Origin: Roseivirga sp.
Lineage (GTDB): Bacteria; Bacteroidota; Bacteroidia; Cytophagales; Cyclobacteriaceae
Direction of reading: 5' to 3'
Assembly (NCBI GenBank): GCA_021404565.1
Contig: JAAWWF010000002.1
Location: forward strand, 124,001-188,000
Length of the DNA: 64,000 nucleotides
The notes under the pieces: generated by a model
The model's database searches: none
What the model was told of the DNA's origin: nothing
What the model saw: the letters and a program-made list of their open reading frames with translations, nothing else
Translations under genes and position numbers: made by a program
Shown: positions 19,260 through 27,972 of the stretch, piece by piece
How positions within the stretch are numbered: the stretch's first letter is position 1
How the letters are laid out: every line of letters starts with the position of its first letter

Positions 19260-21362
19260 CTAAACAACAGGTGAATTTTTCTTACCATGGCCAGCAGGCC
19301 CTGACTCGGGCTCTTCTTCCGAGCCTTCCAGGAAACCGGTTTTCTTTAGTTCACCCAGTATTTTCTGCACCGCCAGGTCGGCTGCCACATCCGCTGCGTA
19401 TTGGCGTGTACCTCGTTTAGCACGAAGGCCAAGCTTGCTCTTTCTTTTATCTAACCATCTCTTTACGAAACCACGCTTCTCCTTTTCACCTTTTTCAATG
19501 AATCCTTTGATTAAGTTGGCCCACCAACTGAGCTCAGAGGGGCGTTTTTGTTCATAATCCAGGTCTAGCATCAGACTTACCATGGCCGATGTACGCAGGT
19601 AGATGCTATCTTTCAGGCTGTTGATGCTTGCTTCGGTCACCTTAGGTTTTTCTGGTACGCTGTAGTCCGAAATCCAATAGAGCGGCTCTCTTTCTGGTTG
19701 TTCTGCCTCTTCCAGCAGCAGGTTGATATCCGGTATTAGTGGCAGAAACTGCTTTTCTACTTTCGTTTCATTTCCCTGGTCATCCTTTTCGGTTACGTTC
19801 AGGTGGATCATAAAGCGCTGACGCATCTCTTCCGTCCAGTACTGGTCTGTATGTAGAGGGTGTACAATATGGTTATCCGGATCATAGGGTACACTCAGGA
19901 AGGCACGTAGAAAGTTACGGGCATTGTTACGGCCCAAAAAGAAGTCGTGATGCCGGAAATTCACATCAATAAAGCCACTGAAAGCCTCCAGGGTACCACA
20001 GGCCAGGGGATATCGATATTTTCCATTGTCTTTACCAGGCTTATATTTCACAGGGAAGATAACCCCGCGATAAGCCTTATTTCTGAACTGCTCAATAAGC
20101 TCATGACGTTTTACCTTGGCCTGATCCCAGAGTGTTCCGATGATGCCCGGAGCCACACCCATCAGATCACTGGCTTTTTCATAATCTCCCTGCAGGTGAT
20201 AGAAATCCGGGAAGGGGTCAATCATGATCATACCGTACTTCTGGAAGGGAATACCTTCAGAGGAGTCGGATGCGTCTGAAGGGCTGTAAGTGCCAATGGC
20301 ATCACCATAGCGATGCTTCAGGATGCTCATCACCTCACTATAGGGTTCATTGTTGAGCGCGCCTCCGTCTACCGTAATAGAATTGTAATTGCGTAATGTA
20401 TCCTCATCCCAGATAATCTCTTTTTTGATCTCGGGCTCTGCTACGCCCATATTTTTTTCAATGATGCGCCCCACCATATTCTTCAGGTATTCAGGGCTGA
20501 ACTCCTTGTTACTGAACTCTCTGAATTTAAGTCCTACCGGAAAGGCGCCTGTAGCTTTGGCTGCCTTTTTCAGGTGCTCTTTGGCCCTTGGGTCAAAGGG
20601 GTTGAGCCAGATATACTGATCGGGGTTTACGGCCTCTCCACCATTGAGCTTAAAGTGAGAAAAAAGCAAATGCTCGTAGGTAGCATGGGAGGGAGGTTGT
20701 GCCAGGGCGGAACCCTGATGGGCAAAATTTACCGCCAGGGGTATACCCTGTAGCATGGTATGCGTGATCAGCATCTCCACAGCGGAAGAGATAAAAGGTG
20801 GTAGCTTCGCAGAGGGGTCAGTATCCGCAGGGCCATCCAGACTAAAGGCATTTTCGGCTATTTCATCAATAAAAACAGAGTTGAGCAGCGAGAGAATCTT
20901 TTGTTCGCTGACGATATCGTCTTTGCTCAGCCCTTTTGTGAGGGTGAGGCCCTTAGTATCATCAGCCAGGTTTACCCAGCTATCGTAAAGCAGATTGTTC
21001 TTCTTGCCTCCGGGCTTATCCGCCTCGTTATCCGTTACCGGGTTAATCTCGCCTTTGATGGCATAGAGCGCGGCCATGGCGGTAGTCATGCCTCCGGCTG
21101 AAGTACCCCCAATGGCATCAATCATTACCTTATGCTTTGGTATATCTTCTTTGGCAAAACCCGGTATCTCCAGCTCTCCGGTTTTGGCCCGCTCCCATTT
21201 ATCCAGTACTTCAAACAGGTAGTCGAGCACGCCCCCGGTATAGGCCCCGGCCGATACTGCTCCGGCCATGGTCAGGCCCAGGTAAAAGGTGTCATCTTTA
21301 TAGTTTTCCGCTTGCTGCTTTTGAAGCTTCTTTTGGGCTTCTGTCAGTGATTGAGAGGACAT
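19260..21362 (-). CDS. Patatin-like phospholipase
   Basis: A 700-residue protein with a patatin-like acyl hydrolase domain in its first half. The oxyanion region is GLTMAGAVSAGAYTGGVLDYL (29-48), the nucleophile elbow is GGTSAGG (Ser88), and the catalytic Asp lies in VDGGALNNEP (Asp332). The Ser-Asp dyad of patatins is thus complete. The C-terminal 350 residues are unlike the short patatin domain and end with a basic segment (KRWLDKRKSKLGLRAKRG). There is no signal peptide, so it is cytoplasmic. Patatins serve as effectors in some antiphage systems (CBASS), but no cyclase gene is next to it, so a role in lipid turnover is equally possible. Confidence 0.85.
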   Translation of the reverse strand: MSSQSLTEAQKKLQKQQAENYKDDTFYLGLTMAGAVSAGAYTGGVLDYLFEVLDKWERAKTGELEIPGFAKEDIPKHKVMIDAIGGTSAGGMTTAMAALYAIKGEINPVTDNEADKPGGKKNNLLYDSWVNLADDTKGLTLTKGLSKDDIVSEQKILSLLNSVFIDEIAENAFSLDGPADTDPSAKLPPFISSAVEMLITHTMLQGIPLAVNFAHQGSALAQPPSHATYEHLLFSHFKLNGGEAVNPDQYIWLNPFDPRAKEHLKKAAKATGAFPVGLKFREFSNKEFSPEYLKNMVGRIIEKNMGVAEPEIKKEIIWDEDTLRNYNSITVDGGALNNEPYSEVMSILKHRYGDAIGTYSPSDASDSSEGIPFQKYGMIMIDPFPDFYHLQGDYEKASDLMGVAPGIIGTLWDQAKVKRHELIEQFRNKAYRGVIFPVKYKPGKDNGKYRYPLACGTLEAFSGFIDVNFRHHDFFLGRNNARNFLRAFLSVPYDPDNHIVHPLHTDQYWTEEMRQRFMIHLNVTEKDDQGNETKVEKQFLPLIPDINLLLEEAEQPEREPLYWISDYSVPEKPKVTEASINSLKDSIYLRTSAMVSLMLDLDYEQKRPSELSWWANLIKGFIEKGEKEKRGFVKRWLDKRKSKLGLRAKRGTRQYAADVAADLAVQKILGELKKTGFLEGSEEEPESGPAGHGKKNSPVV

Positions 21363-21555
21363 AATGGTTGAGTTGAGTGGTTTTTGAAAATTGACTCCTG
21401 ATTATTGTCTCAGTATGTTTAATTCTGTAATTAAAATAATAATAATATTTGATTAAGTCATTCTGACTTATCTGAGGTTCGTTGAAGACGGGGTCAGCGG
21501 TGTGGGTACGGGAAGAGACCTTGGCTATAAGACTATGAGTAACGCGAGCTTTGAT

Positions 21556-21569
21556 GCGAGATATCTCGC
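21556..21569. repeat. GATATCTC palindrome
   Basis: Perfect 14-bp palindrome GCGAGATATCTCGC, placed between the patatin-like gene start and the 3' end of the unknown gene 21650-22462. It belongs to the same family as 19181-19203, 25407-25441, 27837-27871 and 53222-53255. Confidence 0.6.
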
Positions 21570-21649
21570 AGCTAACATTCAGGGAATTGTTTTCTGTCTT
21601 TCTCCCTTGTCCTGTAATATGGATGCAGCCTTAAAATAAGCTGTTATTT

Positions 21650-22462
21650 TCAGGTATTGCCTCCCAGTTCCGGTAGCTCCACCCGGTTGATATAGGTATA
21701 GCCATAAGCATGGTGAAAGCCGATACTGGCAGTAGCAGTGCGCTTATGGGTTATCCGATCTTCCCCTGTCAGCTCATAGTGCAGCTGGCAATGCACCTCG
21801 GCTGCAGCTTCATCCAACGAAACCAGTGCCGTATCGACCGTGAGTAACTTAAGGTTCAATGGCTCTATAGTGGTTTCCAGGTACTTTATAAAGGCTTCTG
21901 AGCTGCTGCGTTGTGCTCCCGAACTGATCTCATTCCAGAGCTCCATATGCAAATACTCGAAACTCTTCCCGAAGACCGATCTTAGAAAATCACCCGCCTG
22001 CCTTTTTGCATCTTCACCCAGGTTGGGATGAAACTCTTCATAGGTGAAATGTGATTCAAGCCCGGGTACATTGATTATATCCATTTCATAGTCAAAAAGC
22101 TCTTCCACGATAAAGCGATAAATCTCCCGATCGGCTACCTCATAGATGGTGGCCAGATAAATGTGCTTAGAAGCCAGCAGTTTTTGAAGGTACTCCAGGC
22201 ATTCTGCCATGCGATTATCGGGAATGATATCCTGGGCAGGCACCTCGGGTTGGTTCAGCAAGTCAAATACTTTGGTGGTTTCCTTCTTCTCAGCGGCCTC
22301 TTCAAAAGCCTGTATATAGTCCAGAAACTGAGACTCCATTGCCGGATTTAGCTTCTCGTTATCCGTTTCAATATGTGTAGCACCGTATTCAGCCATCAAC
22401 CTGAGCTTCTTCAACTCATTTTCAAAGCGTAACGGAGACGCTTCCTCGCTGGGTTCTTTCAT
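21650..22462 (-). CDS. Unknown protein, divergent from a UPF1-like helicase
   Basis: A 270-residue, acidic, cytoplasmic protein that I do not recognise. The N-terminal 150 residues are predicted mostly helical, with two Glu/Lys-rich segments (FENELKKLRLMAEYGA and YIQAFEEAAEKKETTKV). The last 100 residues look like alternating strands (LNLKLLTVDTALVSLD, AAAEVHCQLHYELTGED, ATASIGFHHAYGYTYINRVELPEL), perhaps an NTF2-like or similar alpha+beta fold; this is a guess from pattern. It is divergent from the helicase gene with about 150 bp between them, and they may share a promoter region and a function. Its 3' end carries a GATATCTC palindrome. Confidence 0.7.
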   Translation of the reverse strand: MKEPSEEASPLRFENELKKLRLMAEYGATHIETDNEKLNPAMESQFLDYIQAFEEAAEKKETTKVFDLLNQPEVPAQDIIPDNRMAECLEYLQKLLASKHIYLATIYEVADREIYRFIVEELFDYEMDIINVPGLESHFTYEEFHPNLGEDAKRQAGDFLRSVFGKSFEYLHMELWNEISSGAQRSSSEAFIKYLETTIEPLNLKLLTVDTALVSLDEAAAEVHCQLHYELTGEDRITHKRTATASIGFHHAYGYTYINRVELPELGGNT

Positions 22463-22611
22463 TTGTTTAGAAGATTTACAGAATCAGACAGTATAGCTCA
22501 GTTGATTCACAAAGGGTAATATACCAATAATCCACATGGTTTTTCGGGTGACTAAGGCCAAAAGAAGTGGGATTCTATGTAGTTTCACAGATATCGCTGT
22601 CTGCAGATTTT

Positions 22612-25200
22612 ATGACAAAAAACTGGATTAGATATTGGAGAAACAGCCTGGCCGATGGCGAGCGTATGGAGCGTGATCCTTCCAGGCTGCAGCACCTCCA
22701 TTATGAAGCGCTGGATCTGCAAAGGGGCAGGCTGCCGGCAGAAGACGGCAATGGCTTAATCGACAGCTATGAGCTGCGGGTCAATAAACGCAATGGCGTT
22801 ACGGATAAGAAGGACGAGGACTGGAAGCACCTGCATCAGCTGGAGGTGATTATCTCCCCGCTGTCTTTACTGGCAGTTTTTGAGCATACCAAGCGAAGGG
22901 GAGAGGCTAAAAAAGTGTACCCTTTCTGGATCAATGCAGTGCTCAACAGAGAGGGACGGCTGTTTATACCGGAAAAGAAGTACCCGGTGATGATCAGACG
23001 GGTATTGGCACCTGCCGCCAAAGAAGACCAGGAGATTACCATCGGCTCTGTAGAGCAGGTGGACAAGGTAATGGGAGAAGGCATACCCCATTTAGAAGAC
23101 TGGGCCGACTACTGGAGCTTTATCAAGCGCTTTTTTAAAAAAACCACAGTGCAGCAGCTCAGTAGCTTTGATATGAAAGATGTCCGCTCGCTCACGGAAT
23201 ATATCATAGCAGTAGACGAAGAGATAGAGGGTGCCTCTCAGGGTATTATTCAGCTCTATGACGCCTTGCTGAGCGAAGAGAATCATCCGGGCTTGTTCAG
23301 GCGACTGACTGAAGTTACACCACCAGAGGTGAGGCCACTGTTAACCGCAAGTGAGCAGCGCAAGCAATTGAACAAGCACCTGGGGCAGATGGGCAATGCC
23401 TTTCCGCTCTCACTGAGCCAGCGGCAATCACTGCACCATTTCAACCAGCTTAAAAACAATGAGATGCTGGCCGTAAACGGTCCTCCGGGAACGGGCAAAA
23501 CCACCCTGCTGCAGAGCATTATCGCCAATGAATATGTAAAGTCCGCTATCAGGGGCAGGCACCCCTTTGTGGTGCTGGCCTGCTCTACCAACAATCAGGC
23601 GGTTACCAATATCATCGATAGTTTTTCAAAGGCCGATTCTACGGAACAGCAGCTGGCCACACGCTGGTTGCCTCAGCTGAGTAGCTATGCCCTGTATCTG
23701 CCTTCCAATGGATATAAGCCCTCTGAGAAGGTTCAATATGTAAAAGTGAATGGTGAGGGCCTGCCTTCCGTACTGGAAACACCCGAATACCTGAAACGCG
23801 CCAGGGGCCACTACCTGAAAAGGGCCGGGGCCGTGCTGGGTGAAGATTTTTCTACCGTGGAATCTGTAACCGATTATTTACAAAAAATACTCCGCACTAT
23901 CAGCGATATACTGGAGCAAGGTGCCAAGGTAATGGCCGGTGCGGCACAACCCAAGGCTGCAGAGACCGCGCTCTGGCAGGGCTGGCTGGACCAGAACGAT
24001 CTGGAGACTGGAGATGTGGAAATTTCCGATACACTGGATGTAACGCTGCGCCACCGGGCCTTTTTACTGGCCACCCATTACTGGGAGGGCCGCTGGCTGC
24101 TGGAAATGGATGTGGCCCTGGAGCTGGACAGCCTGCGCAAAACCGGGGAATCTGGTATGAAAGCACGCTACAGGCGCTATGCCATGCTTACGCCTTGTTT
24201 TGTAGCTACCTTCTATATGGCGCCTAAGTTCTTTTACTATACAGAATATGGCGGAGGTGAATTCCCCAAATCACCCCTACACTCATTTATAGACCTGCTG
24301 ATTGTAGATGAAGCCGGCCAGGTAACGCCTGAGGTGGGGGGCGCCACCTTTGCCCTGGCCAAAAAGGCCCTGGTGGTAGGGGATATCAAGCAGATAGACC
24401 CCATCTGGAAAATACCCCGCAGCATCGACCACTCTAACCTGAATAAGTTTGAGCTGCTCAGCGATGATCTCTCTATAACTGCCCTTGATATCATGGGGGC
24501 CACGGCCGCAGCCGGTAGTATTATGCGCCTGGCGCAAAATGCTTCGCCTTACCAGGCCTCTCAGGAGGAGGCTAGGGGCATGCTGCTGGTAGAGCACCGC
24601 AGGTGTTTTGACGAAATCATAGACTATTGCAACAAGCTGGCCTATCACGGGCTGCTACAGCCTATGCGGGGCAGCGCGGGCGACCAGCAAGAACCACGTC
24701 CCTTACCCGCGCTGGGCTATGTGCATATTGAGGGCTTTTCGCGGGCAGAGGGTGGTAGCCGCAGCAATGAAAAGGAGGCCATAGAAATAGCAGGCTGGCT
24801 TAAAGAAAACTACGAAAGGCTGATCAGCTTTTACCAAAAGCAACCCAACCAGAAGCTGGAAGATTTTGTAGCCATTATCACGCCCTTTACGGCTCAGAAA
24901 TACCTGCTGAAGAGTGAGCTTAAAAAGACGGGATTTGATACCAAACGCCTTACTATCGGTACGGTACATGCCTTGCAGGGTGCTGAGCGACCGGTGATTC
25001 TCTTTTCTACCGTGTATGCTTCCAATGAAAATACGCGCACGTATTTTTTCGATCACAGCGTCAATATGCTCAATGTAGCCGTCAGTCGGGCTAAAGATAG
25101 CTTTGTGCTGATGGGCGACCTCTATATGCTGGACGAAGACCTGAAGAGCCCCTCAGGCATATTGATTAAGCACCTGCATCAGTTTGGACAGGAATTGTAA
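22612..25200 (+). CDS. UPF1-like superfamily I helicase / AAA domain protein
   Basis: A large SF1B-type P-loop protein, about 862 residues from ATG 22612 (a GTG at 22567 would add 15). The N-terminal 270 residues (MTKNWIRYWRNSLADGER...) are family-specific and of unknown role. Helicase motif I is NGPPGTGKTT (289-298), motif II is VDEAGQVTPE (D566, E567) and motif III is VVGDIKQIDPIW. Near the C-terminus lie motif V (GTVHALQGAERPVILFSTV) and motif VI (LNVAVSRAKDSFVLMGD). All motifs are intact. About 290 residues between I and II form an insertion, as in UPF1/Dna2-like proteins. The neighbourhood suggests a defense role, but this is inference. Part of its C-terminus is duplicated in the chimeric pseudogene at 27497-27806. 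Confidence 0.88.
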   Translation: MTKNWIRYWRNSLADGERMERDPSRLQHLHYEALDLQRGRLPAEDGNGLIDSYELRVNKRNGVTDKKDEDWKHLHQLEVIISPLSLLAVFEHTKRRGEAKKVYPFWINAVLNREGRLFIPEKKYPVMIRRVLAPAAKEDQEITIGSVEQVDKVMGEGIPHLEDWADYWSFIKRFFKKTTVQQLSSFDMKDVRSLTEYIIAVDEEIEGASQGIIQLYDALLSEENHPGLFRRLTEVTPPEVRPLLTASEQRKQLNKHLGQMGNAFPLSLSQRQSLHHFNQLKNNEMLAVNGPPGTGKTTLLQSIIANEYVKSAIRGRHPFVVLACSTNNQAVTNIIDSFSKADSTEQQLATRWLPQLSSYALYLPSNGYKPSEKVQYVKVNGEGLPSVLETPEYLKRARGHYLKRAGAVLGEDFSTVESVTDYLQKILRTISDILEQGAKVMAGAAQPKAAETALWQGWLDQNDLETGDVEISDTLDVTLRHRAFLLATHYWEGRWLLEMDVALELDSLRKTGESGMKARYRRYAMLTPCFVATFYMAPKFFYYTEYGGGEFPKSPLHSFIDLLIVDEAGQVTPEVGGATFALAKKALVVGDIKQIDPIWKIPRSIDHSNLNKFELLSDDLSITALDIMGATAAAGSIMRLAQNASPYQASQEEARGMLLVEHRRCFDEIIDYCNKLAYHGLLQPMRGSAGDQQEPRPLPALGYVHIEGFSRAEGGSRSNEKEAIEIAGWLKENYERLISFYQKQPNQKLEDFVAIITPFTAQKYLLKSELKKTGFDTKRLTIGTVHALQGAERPVILFSTVYASNENTRTYFFDHSVNMLNVAVSRAKDSFVLMGDLYMLDEDLKSPSGILIKHLHQFGQEL

Positions 25201-25235
25201 TAACCTCGGTTGGATTAAAAAAAACAGCTGTCATG

Positions 25236-25280
25236 CCGGAAAATAAAGGTTTACATTTTTTAAAACCTTTATTTATCCGG
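25236..25280. terminator. Strong hairpin after the helicase gene, probable terminator
   Basis: CCGGA plus AAATAAAGGTTT pairs perfectly with AAACCTTTATTT plus TCCGG, with a single bulged A; the loop ACATTTTTTA contains a T run. A 17-bp stem 35 bases after the helicase stop fits a transcription terminator, though no T tract follows the stem on the plus strand. Confidence 0.55.
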
Positions 25281-25406
25281 TATCTCATGAGCATTTAAAA
25301 GAGAACGAAACGGAGAAAATTTCCGAGATGATATTCTGAATATAGTTTTCTACAAATTGATAAGCGAATCAGGTTAATGGCTTGCCAGGCAGCATGATGG
25401 CCATAG

Positions 25407-25441
25407 GCGAAATATCTCGTGTAGTAGGCGGGATATTTCGC
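25407..25441. repeat. GATATCTC-family hairpin between convergent genes
   Basis: GCGAAATATCTCG (25407-25419) pairs with CGGGATATTTCGC (25429-25441), one G-T pair, loop TGTAGTAGG. It is nearly identical to the copy at 27837-27871, including flanks (AGCATGATG...ATAGG before it and TTAGT.GTTTG after it). It lies between the convergent helicase and 604-residue exported protein genes, where it could act as a two-way terminator. Confidence 0.65.
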
Positions 25442-25506
25442 TTAGTTGTTTGGGAGTTGGTTTAGGCTGTTTTGTTCTATATCGCTATGCTTCGAGTTAT
25501 GTCAGG

Positions 25507-27321
25507 CTACTTCTTTTTCAATTGATTTGACTTCAGGAAGATGGAATAGCCTATTTGAAACTCCGAGTAATTATTGTTCCAATAGTCCCATTCGTGGTTA
25601 AAGCGGAAGCGGGCAAAGAGTTTATTTTGGGATGTGCTTTCCGTAGCTCCGGTATTTAGAGTAAGCAAAAACTGCCAGCTATTCAGTAGGTAATTAGGCC
25701 CTCTCAGCTCACCATTTTCACGAGACCTGAAAGTGAAACTACTATTGAGCGGGTCAGTATAGGTCCACCTGGAACCTAGCTCAAAGGCCCATTTAGATTC
25801 TGGATTAAAAACAGCTTTGATATTGCCACCAAGGATAAGACTGTTGATGTTTTCATTAAAGATTTGTTGATCCTGCCCCATGCCTATTGTATCTTGCAGG
25901 TGCGTGACCGTAAGCCCTCCAAACACATTAAAATGAATGGACATAGATGCTCCCTGGAAGTCAAAAATATTGAGCTCATTGGTCAGTTTCGCATAGCTGA
26001 AGCGTTGTAGCTGCAGAGGGCTTAAATGCTCCTGTTCATTGGCCATTTCACTAGGCAAAAGTTTAATACTGCGATTATTCTCTTCAATTTTAGTTAGCTC
26101 AAAAGCTGGTACCATATGAGTAAAAACGCCAATACCCATACTTTTTGGAAAGAATGCATCCGTTCGTCTCGTCCAAAGATTAATCCTTTTGTTAAACTCC
26201 AACTGCACTAACCCGTTCGGGTTGTTCTGGTCAAAACCCGCAAGATCTGAAAATACATTGAGTGTGAAAAGTTGTGATGATGGCGCCTTAAATAACTCCT
26301 GCATTTTATCGGGTTCCAGCTGAATTTTCACATCTGCGGGACTATAATCATTTGTACGGAGCCCAGCTATTCTTTCATAATAGACAGCATCTGACAAGTA
26401 TATTTTTTTTGAATCTGATCTTTTTCCGAGACTGGTTTCCTGGTAAAGCGAGATTTTGTCAAAATCCTGTACACTTTTTCGAGTACTCGCACCAATAGAA
26501 AATTTATTAGAATACACTGCCGCATTGCCATCTTTATCGGTGCATTTTACCGTCACCTCCTTTATGCTACCATCTTCAAATACCACCCGCGCACCACTTA
26601 TGATCAAGCTATCTCGTGGGGTGTTCTGTCCCTGAAGCAATGAAGCAGGAGCTGGGTTAAGAGCCAGTAAATCCAACTCCAGGTTGGCCAGCGTCTTTGT
26701 TTCTGTGGCATTCAAACCTTTGAGAATTTGCTTTTTAGTCAGCCTTTTTATCTTCTTACTCACCTGACGTTTTTTCCTGTTTTCAATGCCACTTTTCCAT
26801 TTACTACTACCCCTTTGTCGCATAGCCGCCCTGGAACCTCTTGCACTTTGAGTTTGCGATTCACTTTCATCATAAACCCTGACAGATGAACTCAGTGTGA
26901 TCTCGCCAATTTTCTGACCCTTCGTTTCTGTATTGTATAGGCTGGTTATAATTTCAAGAAAAGCAGCTCGAATGGCATTCACATCATCGTCTGACGTATC
27001 CTTTGGAATGGCGATTTCAGACACCTCTTTACTCAGTCTGTCAGCCTCAATGCCCTTGTAAAGATCATAGATGATCCTTTCAAAACTTACTACATTCAGA
27101 TAGTTGGTGTTTTGTGTTTTTGCGATTTCAGGACTTTGAGATTGATTGGTAAGTGATATAAGGTATGCCCCATTCTCCTGGTTTACCTCAACTTCGTAGT
27201 GGTGTGCACCAAGTTTAAACCATGCCTTAGTGTTTTGCCCGTAAGCCTGCTTACCTACACAGTTGAGAACTAATAAAATACTTAAAAAAGAAAGACCCTG
27301 AGCTGATAGTAATCGCTTCAT
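25507..27321 (-). CDS. Exported protein of unknown function, possibly with outer-membrane beta-barrel end
   Basis: A 604-residue protein with a signal peptide (MKRLLSAQGLSFLSILLVLNCVGKQAYG-QNT; cleavage probably after YGQ or AYG). Residues about 150-205 form an unusually basic segment with ARGSRAAMRQRGSSKWKSG and RKKRQVSKKIKRLTKKQ. The last 250 residues show alternating strand pattern with aromatic girdles (LFTLNVFSDLAGFD, FARFRFNHEWDYWNNNYSEFQIGYSIFLK), like an outer-membrane barrel. I do not recognise the family. It has its own AT-rich upstream region (27322-27400) and a downstream palindrome at 25407-25441. Confidence 0.72.
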   Translation of the reverse strand: MKRLLSAQGLSFLSILLVLNCVGKQAYGQNTKAWFKLGAHHYEVEVNQENGAYLISLTNQSQSPEIAKTQNTNYLNVVSFERIIYDLYKGIEADRLSKEVSEIAIPKDTSDDDVNAIRAAFLEIITSLYNTETKGQKIGEITLSSSVRVYDESESQTQSARGSRAAMRQRGSSKWKSGIENRKKRQVSKKIKRLTKKQILKGLNATETKTLANLELDLLALNPAPASLLQGQNTPRDSLIISGARVVFEDGSIKEVTVKCTDKDGNAAVYSNKFSIGASTRKSVQDFDKISLYQETSLGKRSDSKKIYLSDAVYYERIAGLRTNDYSPADVKIQLEPDKMQELFKAPSSQLFTLNVFSDLAGFDQNNPNGLVQLEFNKRINLWTRRTDAFFPKSMGIGVFTHMVPAFELTKIEENNRSIKLLPSEMANEQEHLSPLQLQRFSYAKLTNELNIFDFQGASMSIHFNVFGGLTVTHLQDTIGMGQDQQIFNENINSLILGGNIKAVFNPESKWAFELGSRWTYTDPLNSSFTFRSRENGELRGPNYLLNSWQFLLTLNTGATESTSQNKLFARFRFNHEWDYWNNNYSEFQIGYSIFLKSNQLKKK

Positions 27322-27496
27322 AATATTTAATTAAGCATTAATAATGCAAATAATACTTAATATAAATATTTTTTATCACCAAAAGTAGTGAGTTGTATAA
27401 TTCACCATTTTCAGCCATTGAACAGCGACAGAAACATTTTTCCTTTAAGCCTTACCAAGTCTGTCACCTTCCTTATCTTCAACCCAACACTCCCTC

Positions 27497-27806
27497 ATGC
27501 CCGCAGCACAAAAACAACAGATGGAACAGCAGCTCTGGAAAATAGCCGATACCCTCAGGGGCAAAATGGATACTGACGATTTCAGAGACTATATTCTGGG
27601 CTTTATCTTCTACAAAGTACCTGAGCCGAAAAATGGAGCTCTATACCAATAAGATCCTGGCTCCGGACTCACTCACATTTGATGGGGTAGTGGGCCACAG
27701 GCAGGAGGCCTTATTGATGGGCGACCTCTATATGCTGGACGAAGACCTGAAGAGCCCCTCAGGCCTGTTGATTAAGCATCTGCATCAGTTTGGGGAGGAG
27801 TTATAA
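27497..27806 (+). pseudogene. Chimeric pseudogene: HsdM N-terminus joined to UPF1-like helicase C-terminus
   Basis: The first part from ATG 27497 reads MEQQLWKIADTLRGKMD, TDDFRDYILGFIFYK, which is the N-terminus of a type I DNA methyltransferase subunit of the EcoR124/EcoprrI-like type. One extra base near 27616 shifts the frame (stop at 27650-27652). In the next frame it continues YLSRKMELYTNKIL and runs straight, without a stop, into MGDLYMLDEDLKSPSG and LLIKHLHQFGEEL, the C-terminus of the helicase at 22612-25200. The last about 88 bases match that gene's 3' end at roughly 92 percent. The copy of the downstream palindrome is also present. The gene is broken and surely inactive. Confidence 0.85.
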
Positions 27807-27836
27807 GTCAACTGCCCGGTAGCATGATGCCGATAG

Positions 27837-27871
27837 GTGAAATATCTCGTGTAGTAGGCGGGATATTTCGC
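27837..27871. repeat. GATATCTC-family hairpin, second copy
   Basis: GTGAAATATCTCG pairs with CGGGATATTTCGC around TGTAGTAGG. It follows the chimeric pseudogene exactly as the copy at 25407-25441 follows the intact helicase, but 180 bases closer. It also lies at the 3' end of hsdR, between convergent units. Confidence 0.65.
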
Positions 27872-27972
27872 TTAGTGGTTTGAGCAGAAAGCTGAGCGAT
27901 TTTATGTGTTGTTAGCCTGGAAAGAAATAATGACCGACAAGTGGGGGTGAAGTCGATTTACGCATAAATGGA

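Noticed and set aside
19260-21362. CBASS system around the patatin-like gene
   Set aside because: No nucleotide cyclase (CD-NTase) gene is adjacent, so only the phospholipase is supported.
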